Source: Bradyrhizobium murdochi
Lineage (GTDB): Bacteria > Pseudomonadota > Alphaproteobacteria > Rhizobiales > Xanthobacteraceae
DNA: 64,000 nt
Reading direction: 5' to 3'
Assembly: GCF_000472965.1 (NCBI RefSeq)
Contig: NZ_AXAU01000012.1
Span: 119,103-183,102, forward strand
Shown here: positions 50,761 through 59,177 of the stretch, in pieces
Layout: every line of letters starts with the position of its first letter
How positions within the stretch are numbered: position 1 is the stretch's first letter
Program-made: the position numbers and the translations under genes
Notes under the pieces: model-generated
Databases searched by the model: none
The model's input: the letters and a program-made list of their open reading frames with translations, nothing else
Told to the model about the DNA's origin: nothing

Positions 50761-51735
50761 ATGATTGAGTTTCTGATCGGCAAGATGCACGACGCGCGGT
50801 TCATGACCATGCTGCTTGCCGCCATCGCGGCGAGTGCGACCGCCTATACGTTGATCATGCCGCTGTTCGCCGGCGAAGGCCTTGCCAAACGCATGAAGGC
50901 GGTGGCCAGCGAGCGCGAACGGCTCCGCCAGCGCGAGCGCGAGCGCCTCAACAAATCGGAAAAGGTATCGCTGCGCCAGACTCCGAAGCAAATCGTTTCC
51001 AAGGTTGTGGAAGACCTGAACCTGACCAAATGGCTGGCGCAGGAAGCCGCGCGTGACAAGCTGGTCATGGCTGGCTACCGCGGCCACGCGCCCTACATCA
51101 CCTTCCTGTTTGCCCGCGCGGTGACGCCGGTCGCGCTGTTTCTCGGCGCGGCCCTCTATGTGTTCGTGATCACCAACTTGGACAAGTCGTTGACGGTCAA
51201 GCTCGGCATCTGCATCGGCGCCGCCTATCTCGGGCTGCAGGCGCCGATGCTGTTCCTGAAAAACGCCATCAGCAAGCGACAGCTCTCCATCAAGCGCGCC
51301 TTTCCCGACGCGCTTGACCTCCTGCTGATCTGCATCGAGTCCGGCATGTCGGTCGAAGTCGCCTTCCGCAAGGTTTCCACCGAGATCACGTCGCAATCGA
51401 TCGCGCTGTCGGAGGAGTTCGCGCTGACCACGGCGGAATTGTCCTACCTGCAGGACCGCAAGGTGGCCTACGAGAATCTCGCCAAGCGCACCGGCCTGGA
51501 GGGCGTGAAATCGGTCTGTCTCGCGCTGATGCAGTCGGAACGCTACGGCACCCCGCTCGGCCAGAGCCTGCGCGTGATGGCGCAGGAAAACCGCGACATG
51601 CGCATGACCGAGGCCGAGAAGAAGGCGGCGGCCCTGCCGCCGAAACTGACCGTGCCGATGATCCTGTTCTTCCTGCCATGCCTGTTCATCGTCATTCTCG
51701 GACCGACCTACATCAAGCTTCAGGCGATGCCGTGA
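50761..51735 (+). CDS. tadC: Tad inner-membrane platform protein TadC
   Basis: 324 residues. Same T2SSF fold as TadB: AFPDALDLLLICIESGMSVE then VAFRKVSTEI and LALMQSERYGTPLGQSLRVM AQENRDMRM, with a C-terminal membrane pair ending GPTYIKLQAMP. It partners TadB. An unusual Arg/Glu repeat (SERERLRQRERERLNKSEKV) lies after the first helix. Last plus-strand gene of the operon, 10 bp after tadB. Confidence 0.95.
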   Translation: MIEFLIGKMHDARFMTMLLAAIAASATAYTLIMPLFAGEGLAKRMKAVASERERLRQRERERLNKSEKVSLRQTPKQIVSKVVEDLNLTKWLAQEAARDKLVMAGYRGHAPYITFLFARAVTPVALFLGAALYVFVITNLDKSLTVKLGICIGAAYLGLQAPMLFLKNAISKRQLSIKRAFPDALDLLLICIESGMSVEVAFRKVSTEITSQSIALSEEFALTTAELSYLQDRKVAYENLAKRTGLEGVKSVCLALMQSERYGTPLGQSLRVMAQENRDMRMTEAEKKAAALPPKLTVPMILFFLPCLFIVILGPTYIKLQAMP

Positions 51736-51935
51736 GGCGAGCGGCACGGCGGGCCGGCGCTTCCCGGGCACATGTCCGCTGGTCGTAGGTTCCGGCTCTG
51801 CGTCGCGTCACTGCGTGCCGCGCCGCCTCCGGGACATCAGAGCTTTTGAGACCTGGAAGCAGTCTCCGTTCCCCGGATGCTGCAGGGCCGGAGCCTATGG
51901 CGATCAAAGGCTGCGGCGGGTGACCGCTGTGATGC

Positions 51936-52772
51936 TCAGTCCGGCCGGTTGAGGGCGGCGACCGGGACGGTCGCCCTGTTGCCGGGGGGACGCGAATGGT
52001 CCTTGTCCTTGCGGCTTAGCATTTCCCGCAGGTAAGCCACGTTGGCGGCGGCCTCGTCGGCGGGCAGATCGCCCTTGGCGATGGTCTCGGCTTCGACGAA
52101 ACGGCCCTGCAAGCCGACGACGAGCGCGAGGTTCTGCCGCACCCTGGCGTCGGCGCGCGGATTGGAATAGGCGCGCCGCAGCGTTTCCTCGGCTTGCGGC
52201 AGCTCCCGCGTCAGCATGTAGGAGAGGCCGAGATTGGACAGCACCGAGGGCTCTTCCGGCGTGATCTTCAGCGCGCTCGCGTAGTAGCGGCGGGCCTCTT
52301 CGTGCTTGCCCATCTTGTCGAGCGTGGTCCCCTGCACCGAAAGAATGCGCCAGTCGGGATTGGCCGGTGTATGGGCGCGGCTGAGCACCTCGAAGGCAGC
52401 CTGCGAATTGCCGTTATCGGCGAGTGCGCGGCCGTAAGCAGCGAGCAGCGTCTTGTTGCCAGGATGGGCGATAGTGGCTTGTTCGAGCACGGCGGCGGCC
52501 TGCGCCCGCTGGCCCGTAGCGCGGAGCGCCTGACCATAGCCCAGCGCCGCCTCGGCATCCTTGGGATTGGCGCGATAGCGCTCGCCATATATCTCGGCCG
52601 CGCGGCGCGGATCATCGGGGGCAGCTTGGGCCTTGGGTGACGATGAGTTCAGCGATCCCGTGATGTCGGACATGGTCTGGCAGCCGCCAAGGCCCGCGGC
52701 CAAAACCGCGGTTACCGCGGCTGAGGTCAGGAACCGGGCAAAAGACCCGGCGTGGCTGGACGATCGACGCAT
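51936..52772 (-). CDS. TadD-like TPR lipoprotein
   Basis: 278 residues. Signal with lipobox (AVLAAGLGGCQTM), then tetratricopeptide repeats including ALGYGQALRATGQRAQAAAV, ILSVQGTTLDKMGKHEEARR YYASAL and VLSNLGLSYMLTRELPQAEE TLRRA. This is the TadD layout, an outer-membrane pilotin-like part of Tad systems. It converges on tadC with a 200-bp gap, so it is a separate transcription unit. Confidence 0.88.
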   Translation of the reverse strand: MRRSSSHAGSFARFLTSAAVTAVLAAGLGGCQTMSDITGSLNSSSPKAQAAPDDPRRAAEIYGERYRANPKDAEAALGYGQALRATGQRAQAAAVLEQATIAHPGNKTLLAAYGRALADNGNSQAAFEVLSRAHTPANPDWRILSVQGTTLDKMGKHEEARRYYASALKITPEEPSVLSNLGLSYMLTRELPQAEETLRRAYSNPRADARVRQNLALVVGLQGRFVEAETIAKGDLPADEAAANVAYLREMLSRKDKDHSRPPGNRATVPVAALNRPD

Positions 52773-52900
52773 GGCACTTCAACTCACGGGAATGGCGGAA
52801 CAAATGTAGCGTGCTAGTCAGCAATAGACTGTTAACCCTAACGGCCGGTTAATCGGCTGTGCTATGCCAGCCGGACACGCCCATTCCCCGCGAGACATGC

Positions 52901-54283
52901 ATGCAATCGCCGTTCGAGACCGCGCCTATCGCCCCCGCCATTCCGATTACCTTCGCCACCAAAGCCACCTGGAGCGCGATCGCCAAAGAACTTCCCGAAT
53001 CGGCCCGTCAGTTTGCGCTCGCCAATGATTTTATCGCCAAGCCAGGCAAGTGCCTGACGCTGCCGGCGCCCGACGGAAAGATTGCGCAGGTCGTGTTCGG
53101 GCTTGATGAAGAAACCGCGAAGTCGCGCGACCTGTTCCGGCCCGGCGCGCTGCCCGGCCTGCTGCCGCCGGGCGTCTATCGCTTCGCCAACGCGCCGCAC
53201 GACCCGCGCCTGGCGACGCTCGCCTTTGCGCTCGGGAGCTACCGCTTCGGCCGCTACCGCAAAGCCGAAAAGCCCGAGGTCCGGCTGGTGCCGCCCGACG
53301 ACGTCGATATCACCGACATCGCGCGGATGGCGGAAGCGGCGGCGCTGGCGCGCGACCTGATCAATACGCCGTCGAACGACATGGGGCCGGAGCAACTGGC
53401 GGAAGCCGCGAAGGCATTGGCGGCGCATTTCGGCGCCAGCTTCGACTGCATCGTCGGCGACGACCTCGTGAAGCAGAACTTTCCGCTGATCCACGCGGTC
53501 GGCATGGCCTCGGCGCGTGCCCCGCGCCTGATCGACCTGAGCTGGGGCGATGCCGCCCACCCCAAAGTGACGCTGGTCGGCAAGGGTGTCTGCTTCGATA
53601 CCGGCGGGCTCGACCTAAAGCCGTCCAGCGGCATGCTGATCATGAAAAAGGACATGGGCGGCGCCGCCAACGTGCTGGCGCTGGCGCAGATGGTGATGGA
53701 CGCGAAGCTGAAGGTCCGCCTGCGCGTACTGATCCCCGCGGTCGAGAACGCGGTCGCCGGCAACGCCTTCCGTCCGCTCGACATCTTCAAGTCGCGCAAG
53801 GGACTTAACGTGGAGATCGGCAATACCGATGCCGAGGGTCGGTTGGTGTTGGCGGATGCGCTGGCCTTGGCGGACGAAGACAAACCGGATCTGTTGATTG
53901 ATTTGGGCACACTGACTGGCGCGGCGCGGGTGGCGCTGGGACCGGATTTACCGCCCTTTTACACCCATGATGAGACGCTGGCCGAAAGCGTCGCAGCGCA
54001 TGCGAAAAGGGAGAACGATCCGTTGTGGCGAATGCCGCTGTGGCCACCCTATGATTCGTGGCTCGATTCGAAGGTCGCCGACATCAACAACGCGCCGTCG
54101 GGCCCCTTCGCCGGCTCGATCACCTGCGCGCTGTTCCTGCAGCGCTTCGTCACCGATGCCAAAAGCTGGCTGCATGTCGATATCTACGGCTGGACGCCTT
54201 CCGCAAAACCCGCGCGTCCCGAAGGCGGCGAATGCCAGGCCGCACGCGCGATCTACAAACTGTTGAGCGAACGCTATGCATGA
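52901..54283 (+). CDS. M17 leucyl aminopeptidase family protein
   Basis: 460 residues from ATG 52901; the frame opens at 52859. The dizinc M17 site is intact: VTLVGKGVCFDTGGLDLKPS then GMLIMKKDMGGAANVLALAQ and NVEIGNTDAEGRLVLADALA. It removes N-terminal residues from peptides in the cytoplasm. Its stop overlaps the start of the NlpC/P60 gene by 8 nt, a pairing that suggests use of cell-wall peptides. Confidence 0.94.
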   Translation: MQSPFETAPIAPAIPITFATKATWSAIAKELPESARQFALANDFIAKPGKCLTLPAPDGKIAQVVFGLDEETAKSRDLFRPGALPGLLPPGVYRFANAPHDPRLATLAFALGSYRFGRYRKAEKPEVRLVPPDDVDITDIARMAEAAALARDLINTPSNDMGPEQLAEAAKALAAHFGASFDCIVGDDLVKQNFPLIHAVGMASARAPRLIDLSWGDAAHPKVTLVGKGVCFDTGGLDLKPSSGMLIMKKDMGGAANVLALAQMVMDAKLKVRLRVLIPAVENAVAGNAFRPLDIFKSRKGLNVEIGNTDAEGRLVLADALALADEDKPDLLIDLGTLTGAARVALGPDLPPFYTHDETLAESVAAHAKRENDPLWRMPLWPPYDSWLDSKVADINNAPSGPFAGSITCALFLQRFVTDAKSWLHVDIYGWTPSAKPARPEGGECQAARAIYKLLSERYA

Positions 54284-55118
54284 TCCGCGCCTGACGCCAG
54301 CACGGCCCGAAATCGCCGCGAAATATCTCGAAGGCAAGGTGAGGGCCGCGCGCTACGTGTCCGGCGAGGAATTTTGCGTATGTGAGGCCATCGCGCCGCT
54401 GTGGGAGCGACCTGCTGCGGGCGCCATGATGCTGACGCAGGCGCTGAAGGGCGAACGCGTCACGATCTACGACCGCAATGGCGAAGGGTTTGCGTGGGGT
54501 CAGCTCGCGAGCGACGGCTATGTCGGCTGGATTCCGGATGCCGCGCTGGCAAAGCCTGCGGCCGCACCGACGCACAAGGTCACGGTGCTGCGGACGTTCG
54601 CGTTTCCGGGCCCCTCGATCAAGCTGCCGCCGGTCGAGACGCTGGCAACGGAAGCAAGGGTGACGGTCATACGCGAAGACGGCGCGTTCGCCATTACAAG
54701 CGACGGCTGGTATCTGCCGCGCCACCATGTCGGCAGCCTCGACGCGGTGGAAAAGGATTTCGTGGCGGTCGCCGAACGCTTCATCGGCACGCCCTATCTC
54801 TGGGGCGGCAAGAGCTCGCTCGGCATCGATTGCTCCGGCCTCGTCCAAGTGTCGCTGAACGCCGCCGGCACCGGCTGCCCGCGCGATAGCGACATGCAAG
54901 AGGCGGGTCTTGGCCGGGCATTGGATAAGAACGAGATGACGAAGCTGCAGCGCGGCGATCTGATCTTCTGGAAGGGTCACGTCGCGATCGTTCGCGACGC
55001 CGACAGCATCGTGCACGCCAATGCGCACCACATGGCGACGGTGGTGGAAAATACGCAGGAGGCTATTGCGCGGATCAAGGCCCTCGGCAGCGAGGTCACG
55101 GCGGTCAAGCGGCTATAG
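54276..55118 (+). CDS. NlpC/P60 endopeptidase with SH3 domains
   Basis: 280 residues. Two bacterial SH3-like modules (about 35-95 and 100-150), then the NlpC/P60 domain with catalytic Cys in SLGIDCSGLVQVSLNAAGTG and His in FWKGHVAIVRDADSIVHANA then HHMATVVENTQEAI. There is no signal peptide, so it likely cuts recycled murein peptides in the cytoplasm (YkfC-like: cuts after D-glutamate). The coupled aminopeptidase fits that pathway. Confidence 0.92.
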   Translation: MHDPRLTPARPEIAAKYLEGKVRAARYVSGEEFCVCEAIAPLWERPAAGAMMLTQALKGERVTIYDRNGEGFAWGQLASDGYVGWIPDAALAKPAAAPTHKVTVLRTFAFPGPSIKLPPVETLATEARVTVIREDGAFAITSDGWYLPRHHVGSLDAVEKDFVAVAERFIGTPYLWGGKSSLGIDCSGLVQVSLNAAGTGCPRDSDMQEAGLGRALDKNEMTKLQRGDLIFWKGHVAIVRDADSIVHANAHHMATVVENTQEAIARIKALGSEVTAVKRL

Positions 55119-55132
55119 CCGCAAGCCCCGCT

Positions 55133-55230
55133 GTCATCACCGCGAAAGCGGGTGATCCAGTATTCCGAGACAGTTGTGAGTGAATGAGAGGCCGCGTCGT
55201 ACTGGATGCCCCGCCTTCGCGGGGCATGAC
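55133..55230. repeat. Interspersed palindromic repeat
   Basis: GTCATCACCGCGAAAGCGGG then TGATCCAGTA and the inverted TACTGGATGCCCCGCCTTCG then CGGGGCATGAC form about 30-bp arms with GCGAAAGCGG/CCGCCTTCGCGG hairpin tips. It separates the plus-strand peptidase pair from the convergent yej operon. Confidence 0.82.
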
Positions 55231-55251
55231 GACCGTTATCCTTGAAGGCCG

Positions 55252-56883
55252 CTACTGCGGCTCCGGCACCGCCTCGATCCTGAACGCGGCAGCGAACAGG
55301 GCGCGGGTGTAGTCGCTCTTCGGATTCTTGAACAGCCCCGCGGCGGGCCCCTCCTCAACCACCTTGCCGTGACGCATCACGATCAGATGGCTGGCCAGCG
55401 AGGCCACGACGCGCAAATCGTGCGAGATGAACATGTAGGTCAGATCGCGCTTGCGCTGCAGCTCGCGCAGCAGGTCGACCATCTGCGCCTGGAACAGCAT
55501 GTCGAGCGCGCTGGTCGGCTCGTCCAGCACGACAAAATTCGGCTCCAGCACCACCGCGCGCGCGATCGAGATACGCTGGCGCTGGCCGCCGGAAAATTCA
55601 TGCGGATAGCGGAATCGCGTCGCCGGGTCGAGGCCGACGTCTGTGAGCGCCTTGACGACGCGTGCTTCACGCTCCTCACGCGACAGCGACTTCTGATGCA
55701 CGCTCAGGCCCTCGGCGACGATATCGCCGACCGACATGCGCGGGCTGAGCGCGCCGAACGGATCCTGAAACACGATCTGCATGTCGCGACGGTGCGGCAG
55801 CATGGCCTTGAAGCGCAGGCCTTGGATGTTGTTGCCGAGGAACACGATCGGGCCGTCGGAGGAAATCAGCCGGAGCAGCGCGAGACCCAGCGTGGTCTTG
55901 CCCGAGCCGGATTCGCCGACGACGCCGAGCGTCTCGCCCTTGCGCACCGCGACGCTGACGCCATCCACCGCCTTGATGTGGCCGACGGTCGAGCGCAACA
56001 GCCCGCGCTTGATCGGAAACCAGACCTTGAGATTGTCGGCCGACATCACCACCGGCTCGTTGGGCCGCGGCGGCGCCGGATCGGGCTTGGGCTCGGCCGC
56101 GAGCAGCGCGCGGGTATAGGCGTGTTTCGGCGCGGTGAAGACCTGTTCGACCGGGCCCTGCTCGACGATCTTGCCCGAGTTCATCACGCAGACCACGTCG
56201 GCAATGCGGCGGACGATGCCGAGGTCATGGGTGATGAACAGCATGCTCATGCCGAGCCGGGACCTGATCTCCGCGAGCAGCGCCAGGATCTGGGCCTGCA
56301 CAGTGACGTCGAGCGCGGTGGTCGGCTCGTCCGCGATCAGAAGATCCGGTTCGTTGGCGAGCGCCATCGCGATCATGACACGCTGACGCTGGCCGCCGGA
56401 TAGTTGGTGCGGATAGCTTTGTAGCCTCGTTTCCGGATCGGGAATGCCGACCTGCGTCAAGAGTTCGAGCGTCCGCGCCCGCGCCATCGATCCGCTGATG
56501 CCTCTATGCAGCGAGAGGATTTCGCCGATCTGCGCCTCGATGGTGTGGAGCGGATTGAGCGAGGTCATCGGCTCCTGAAAAATGATCGAGATGTCGTTGC
56601 CGCGGATCTCGCGCATCTCGCGTTCCGAGGCATTGAGCAGCTCTCGGCCCTTGAAATGGATGGTGCCGGAGGGATGCGACGCGGTCGGATAGGGCAGCAG
56701 TCTTAGCACCGACTGCGCGCTGACCGATTTGCCGGAACCGGACTCGCCGACCAGGGCCACGCACTCGCCGCGCTTGATGGAAAACGAGACACGGTCGACC
56801 GCAATCGTGGCGCCGCTCGGCTGGTGAAACGCCACCGAGAGATCGCGCACATCGAGCAAGGGCTGGTTGACGGCGTCCATCAT
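55252..56883 (-). CDS. yejF: Peptide ABC transporter ATP-binding protein, double ATPase (YejF)
   Basis: 543 residues, two ABC domains fused. Domain 1: GESGSGKSVSAQSVLRLLPY, LSGGQRQRVMIAMALANEPD, LLIADEPTTALDVT. Domain 2: VGESGSGKTTLGLALLRLIS, FSGGQRQRISIARAVVLEPN, FVVLDEPTSALDML. This two-in-one layout is that of YejF, which powers the YejABEF microcin C / oligopeptide importer. It ends the operon, 3 bp after yejE. Confidence 0.95.
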   Translation of the reverse strand: MMDAVNQPLLDVRDLSVAFHQPSGATIAVDRVSFSIKRGECVALVGESGSGKSVSAQSVLRLLPYPTASHPSGTIHFKGRELLNASEREMREIRGNDISIIFQEPMTSLNPLHTIEAQIGEILSLHRGISGSMARARTLELLTQVGIPDPETRLQSYPHQLSGGQRQRVMIAMALANEPDLLIADEPTTALDVTVQAQILALLAEIRSRLGMSMLFITHDLGIVRRIADVVCVMNSGKIVEQGPVEQVFTAPKHAYTRALLAAEPKPDPAPPRPNEPVVMSADNLKVWFPIKRGLLRSTVGHIKAVDGVSVAVRKGETLGVVGESGSGKTTLGLALLRLISSDGPIVFLGNNIQGLRFKAMLPHRRDMQIVFQDPFGALSPRMSVGDIVAEGLSVHQKSLSREEREARVVKALTDVGLDPATRFRYPHEFSGGQRQRISIARAVVLEPNFVVLDEPTSALDMLFQAQMVDLLRELQRKRDLTYMFISHDLRVVASLASHLIVMRHGKVVEEGPAAGLFKNPKSDYTRALFAAAFRIEAVPEPQ

Positions 56884-56886
56884 GCT

Positions 56887-58065
56887 CTACCGGAACGTCT
56901 TGCGCGGATCGAAGGCGTCGCGCACGCCCTCGCCGATGAAGATCAAAAGCGACAGCATAATCGCAACCGAGAAGAAGCCGGTGAAGCCGAGCCAGGGCGC
57001 CTGCACGTTGGACTTGCCCTGCGACAGCAGTTCGCCAAGTGATGGCGAACCCGGTGGCAGGCCAAAGCCGAGGAAGTCGAGCGCGGTCAGCGTCATCACC
57101 GAGGACGACACGATGAACGGCAGAAAGGTCATGGTCGCCACCATCGCGTTCGGCAGCAGATGCCGGAACATGATCACGCCGTTGGAGACGCCGAGCGCGC
57201 GCGCCGCCTGAATGTATTCGAAATTGCGCCCGCGTAAGAACTCCGCGCGAACTAGGCCAACCAGCGAGGTCCAGGAGAACAGCAGGAGAATGCCGAGCAG
57301 CACGAAGAAGCCGGGCACCAGCACCGATGACAGGATCAGCAGCAGATAGAGCGAGGGAATCGCGCTCCAGATTTCGATGATGCGCTGGAAGATCAGATCG
57401 GTCCAGCCGCCGAAATAGCCTTGCACGCCGCCGGCGATGACGCCGATGATCGAGGACAGGATGGTCAGCGTCAGGCCGAACAGCACCGAGATGCGAAAAC
57501 CGTAGATCAGTCGCGCCGCCACGTCGCGGCCCTGGTCGTCGGTACCGAGCCAGTTGTATTCGAGGTCGCTACAGCTCTTCAGGCCCTTCTTTTCCACCAC
57601 GGGCTTGCACTGCTCTTCCGTCAGCATCCATGTCGGCTTCGACGGCGCCGGCGTCGGTAAATCGAGATTGTGGGTAGAGTAGGAATAGCGGATCAAGGGC
57701 CAGATGATGGTGCCGCCCTTTTCGGCGATCAGCTTTTGCAAATAGGGATCGCGGTAGTCGGCCGCGGTTTCGAAATCGCCGCCGAAAGTGGTCTCGGAAT
57801 AGCTGACGAAAGCCGGCCAGTACAGCTTTCCGTCATATTTGATAAGGAACGGCCGATCGTTGGCGATCAGTTCGGCAAACAGCGAGATCACAAACAGCGC
57901 AAGGAATATCCAGAGCGACCAGTAGCCGCGGCGGTTCGCCTTGAAGTTCTGCCAGCGCCGGCGGTTCAGCGGCGATGGCGCGAACACGTGCTGCGTGGCC
58001 GGGACGACCTCGCCAAGCGGCGACCGCGCGGTGGTTTCGACCGGTTGTGGAGCGAGCAGCGCCAT
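56887..58065 (-). CDS. yejE: Peptide ABC transporter permease YejE
   Basis: 392 residues. An N-terminal cytoplasmic part with NRRRWQNFKANRRGYWSLWI, a long periplasmic loop after helix 1 (WPAFVSYSETTFGGDFETAA DYRDPYLQKL), then the permease core with EYIQAARALGVSNGVIMFRH LLPN. The long loop and the LNRRRW start are YejE features. Its start and the yejB stop share one base. Confidence 0.94.
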   Translation of the reverse strand: MALLAPQPVETTARSPLGEVVPATQHVFAPSPLNRRRWQNFKANRRGYWSLWIFLALFVISLFAELIANDRPFLIKYDGKLYWPAFVSYSETTFGGDFETAADYRDPYLQKLIAEKGGTIIWPLIRYSYSTHNLDLPTPAPSKPTWMLTEEQCKPVVEKKGLKSCSDLEYNWLGTDDQGRDVAARLIYGFRISVLFGLTLTILSSIIGVIAGGVQGYFGGWTDLIFQRIIEIWSAIPSLYLLLILSSVLVPGFFVLLGILLLFSWTSLVGLVRAEFLRGRNFEYIQAARALGVSNGVIMFRHLLPNAMVATMTFLPFIVSSSVMTLTALDFLGFGLPPGSPSLGELLSQGKSNVQAPWLGFTGFFSVAIMLSLLIFIGEGVRDAFDPRKTFR

Positions 58066-59177
58066 CAGACTTCCCTCGCCTCAAAATCGATCCGGGGATC
58101 GATCCACATGTAGGCGAGGTCGGAGATCAGACCCACCACAAGGCCCACGAGGGAGAAGATGAACAGCGTGCCGAACACGACCGGATAGTCGCGGTTGAGC
58201 ACGCTTTCGAAGCCGAGCAGCCCGAGGCCGTCGAGCGAGAAGATGGTCTCAATCAGCAGCGAGCCGGAGAAGAATGCACCAATGAACGCACCGGGAAAGC
58301 CTGCGATTACGATCAGCATGGCGTTGCGGAAGATATGGCCGTAGAGCACCTGCCCCTCGCTGCAACCCTTTGCACGCGCGGTCATGACGTACTGCTTCCT
58401 GATCTCATCGAGAAACGAGTTCTTGGTCAGCAGCGTCATGGTGGCGAAGGCGCCGAGACCCATCGCGATCAAAGGCAGGGTGAGGTGCCAGAAGTAGTCG
58501 ATGATCTTCCAGTACCAGGGGAATTGCGACCAGCCGTCCGAGGTCAATCCGCGCAGCGGAAACCAGTTGAAGAACGAGCCGCCGGCAAACAGGATGATCA
58601 GCAGGATCGCGAACAGGAAACCGGGGATCGCAAAGCCGACGATGATAGCGGCGGAAGTCCAGGTATCAAATCGCGTTCCGTCCGCCACCGCCTTGCGGAT
58701 GCCTAGCGGGATCGAGATCAAATAGGTCAGCAGCGTCAACCAGAGGCCGAGCGATATCGAGACCGGCAGCTTCTCCTTGATCAGCTGCAACACGGTGGTG
58801 TCGCGAAAGTAGCTCTTGCCGAAATCGAAGCGGGCGAAATTCCATACCATCAGCGCAAAGCGCTCATGCGCCGGCTTGTCGAAGCCGAACTGCTTTTCCA
58901 GGTTCTTGATGAAATCCGGATCGAGCCCCTGCGCGCCGCGGTATTTCGAATTGACAGCATCGGCGGAGGCGCCCGCCTGGGGCGTACGGCCGGCAAAGTC
59001 ACCGGCGGAAGAGCCAGAGATGCGCGAGGAGCCGCCGGTATCGGCGCCCGAAAGCTGTGCGATCACACGTTCGACAGGGCCGCCCGGCGCGAACTGCACG
59101 ACCACGAAGGAAATGAAGAGGATGCCGAGCAAGGTCGGAAACATCAAAAGGATGCGGCGGGCGATATAGGCGGTCAT
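58065..59177 (-). CDS. yejB: Peptide ABC transporter permease YejB
   Basis: 370 residues. MTAYIARRILLMFPTLLGIL then FISFVVVQFAPGGPVERVIA is the YejB/DppB opening. The periplasmic insert (ISGSSAGDFAGRTPQAGASA then QGLDPDFIKNLEKQFGFDKP) and the core QYVMTARAKGCSEGQVLYGH IFRNAM follow. The ATG overlaps the stop of the preceding binding-protein gene by one base. Confidence 0.94.
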   Translation of the reverse strand: MTAYIARRILLMFPTLLGILFISFVVVQFAPGGPVERVIAQLSGADTGGSSRISGSSAGDFAGRTPQAGASADAVNSKYRGAQGLDPDFIKNLEKQFGFDKPAHERFALMVWNFARFDFGKSYFRDTTVLQLIKEKLPVSISLGLWLTLLTYLISIPLGIRKAVADGTRFDTWTSAAIIVGFAIPGFLFAILLIILFAGGSFFNWFPLRGLTSDGWSQFPWYWKIIDYFWHLTLPLIAMGLGAFATMTLLTKNSFLDEIRKQYVMTARAKGCSEGQVLYGHIFRNAMLIVIAGFPGAFIGAFFSGSLLIETIFSLDGLGLLGFESVLNRDYPVVFGTLFIFSLVGLVVGLISDLAYMWIDPRIDFEAREV

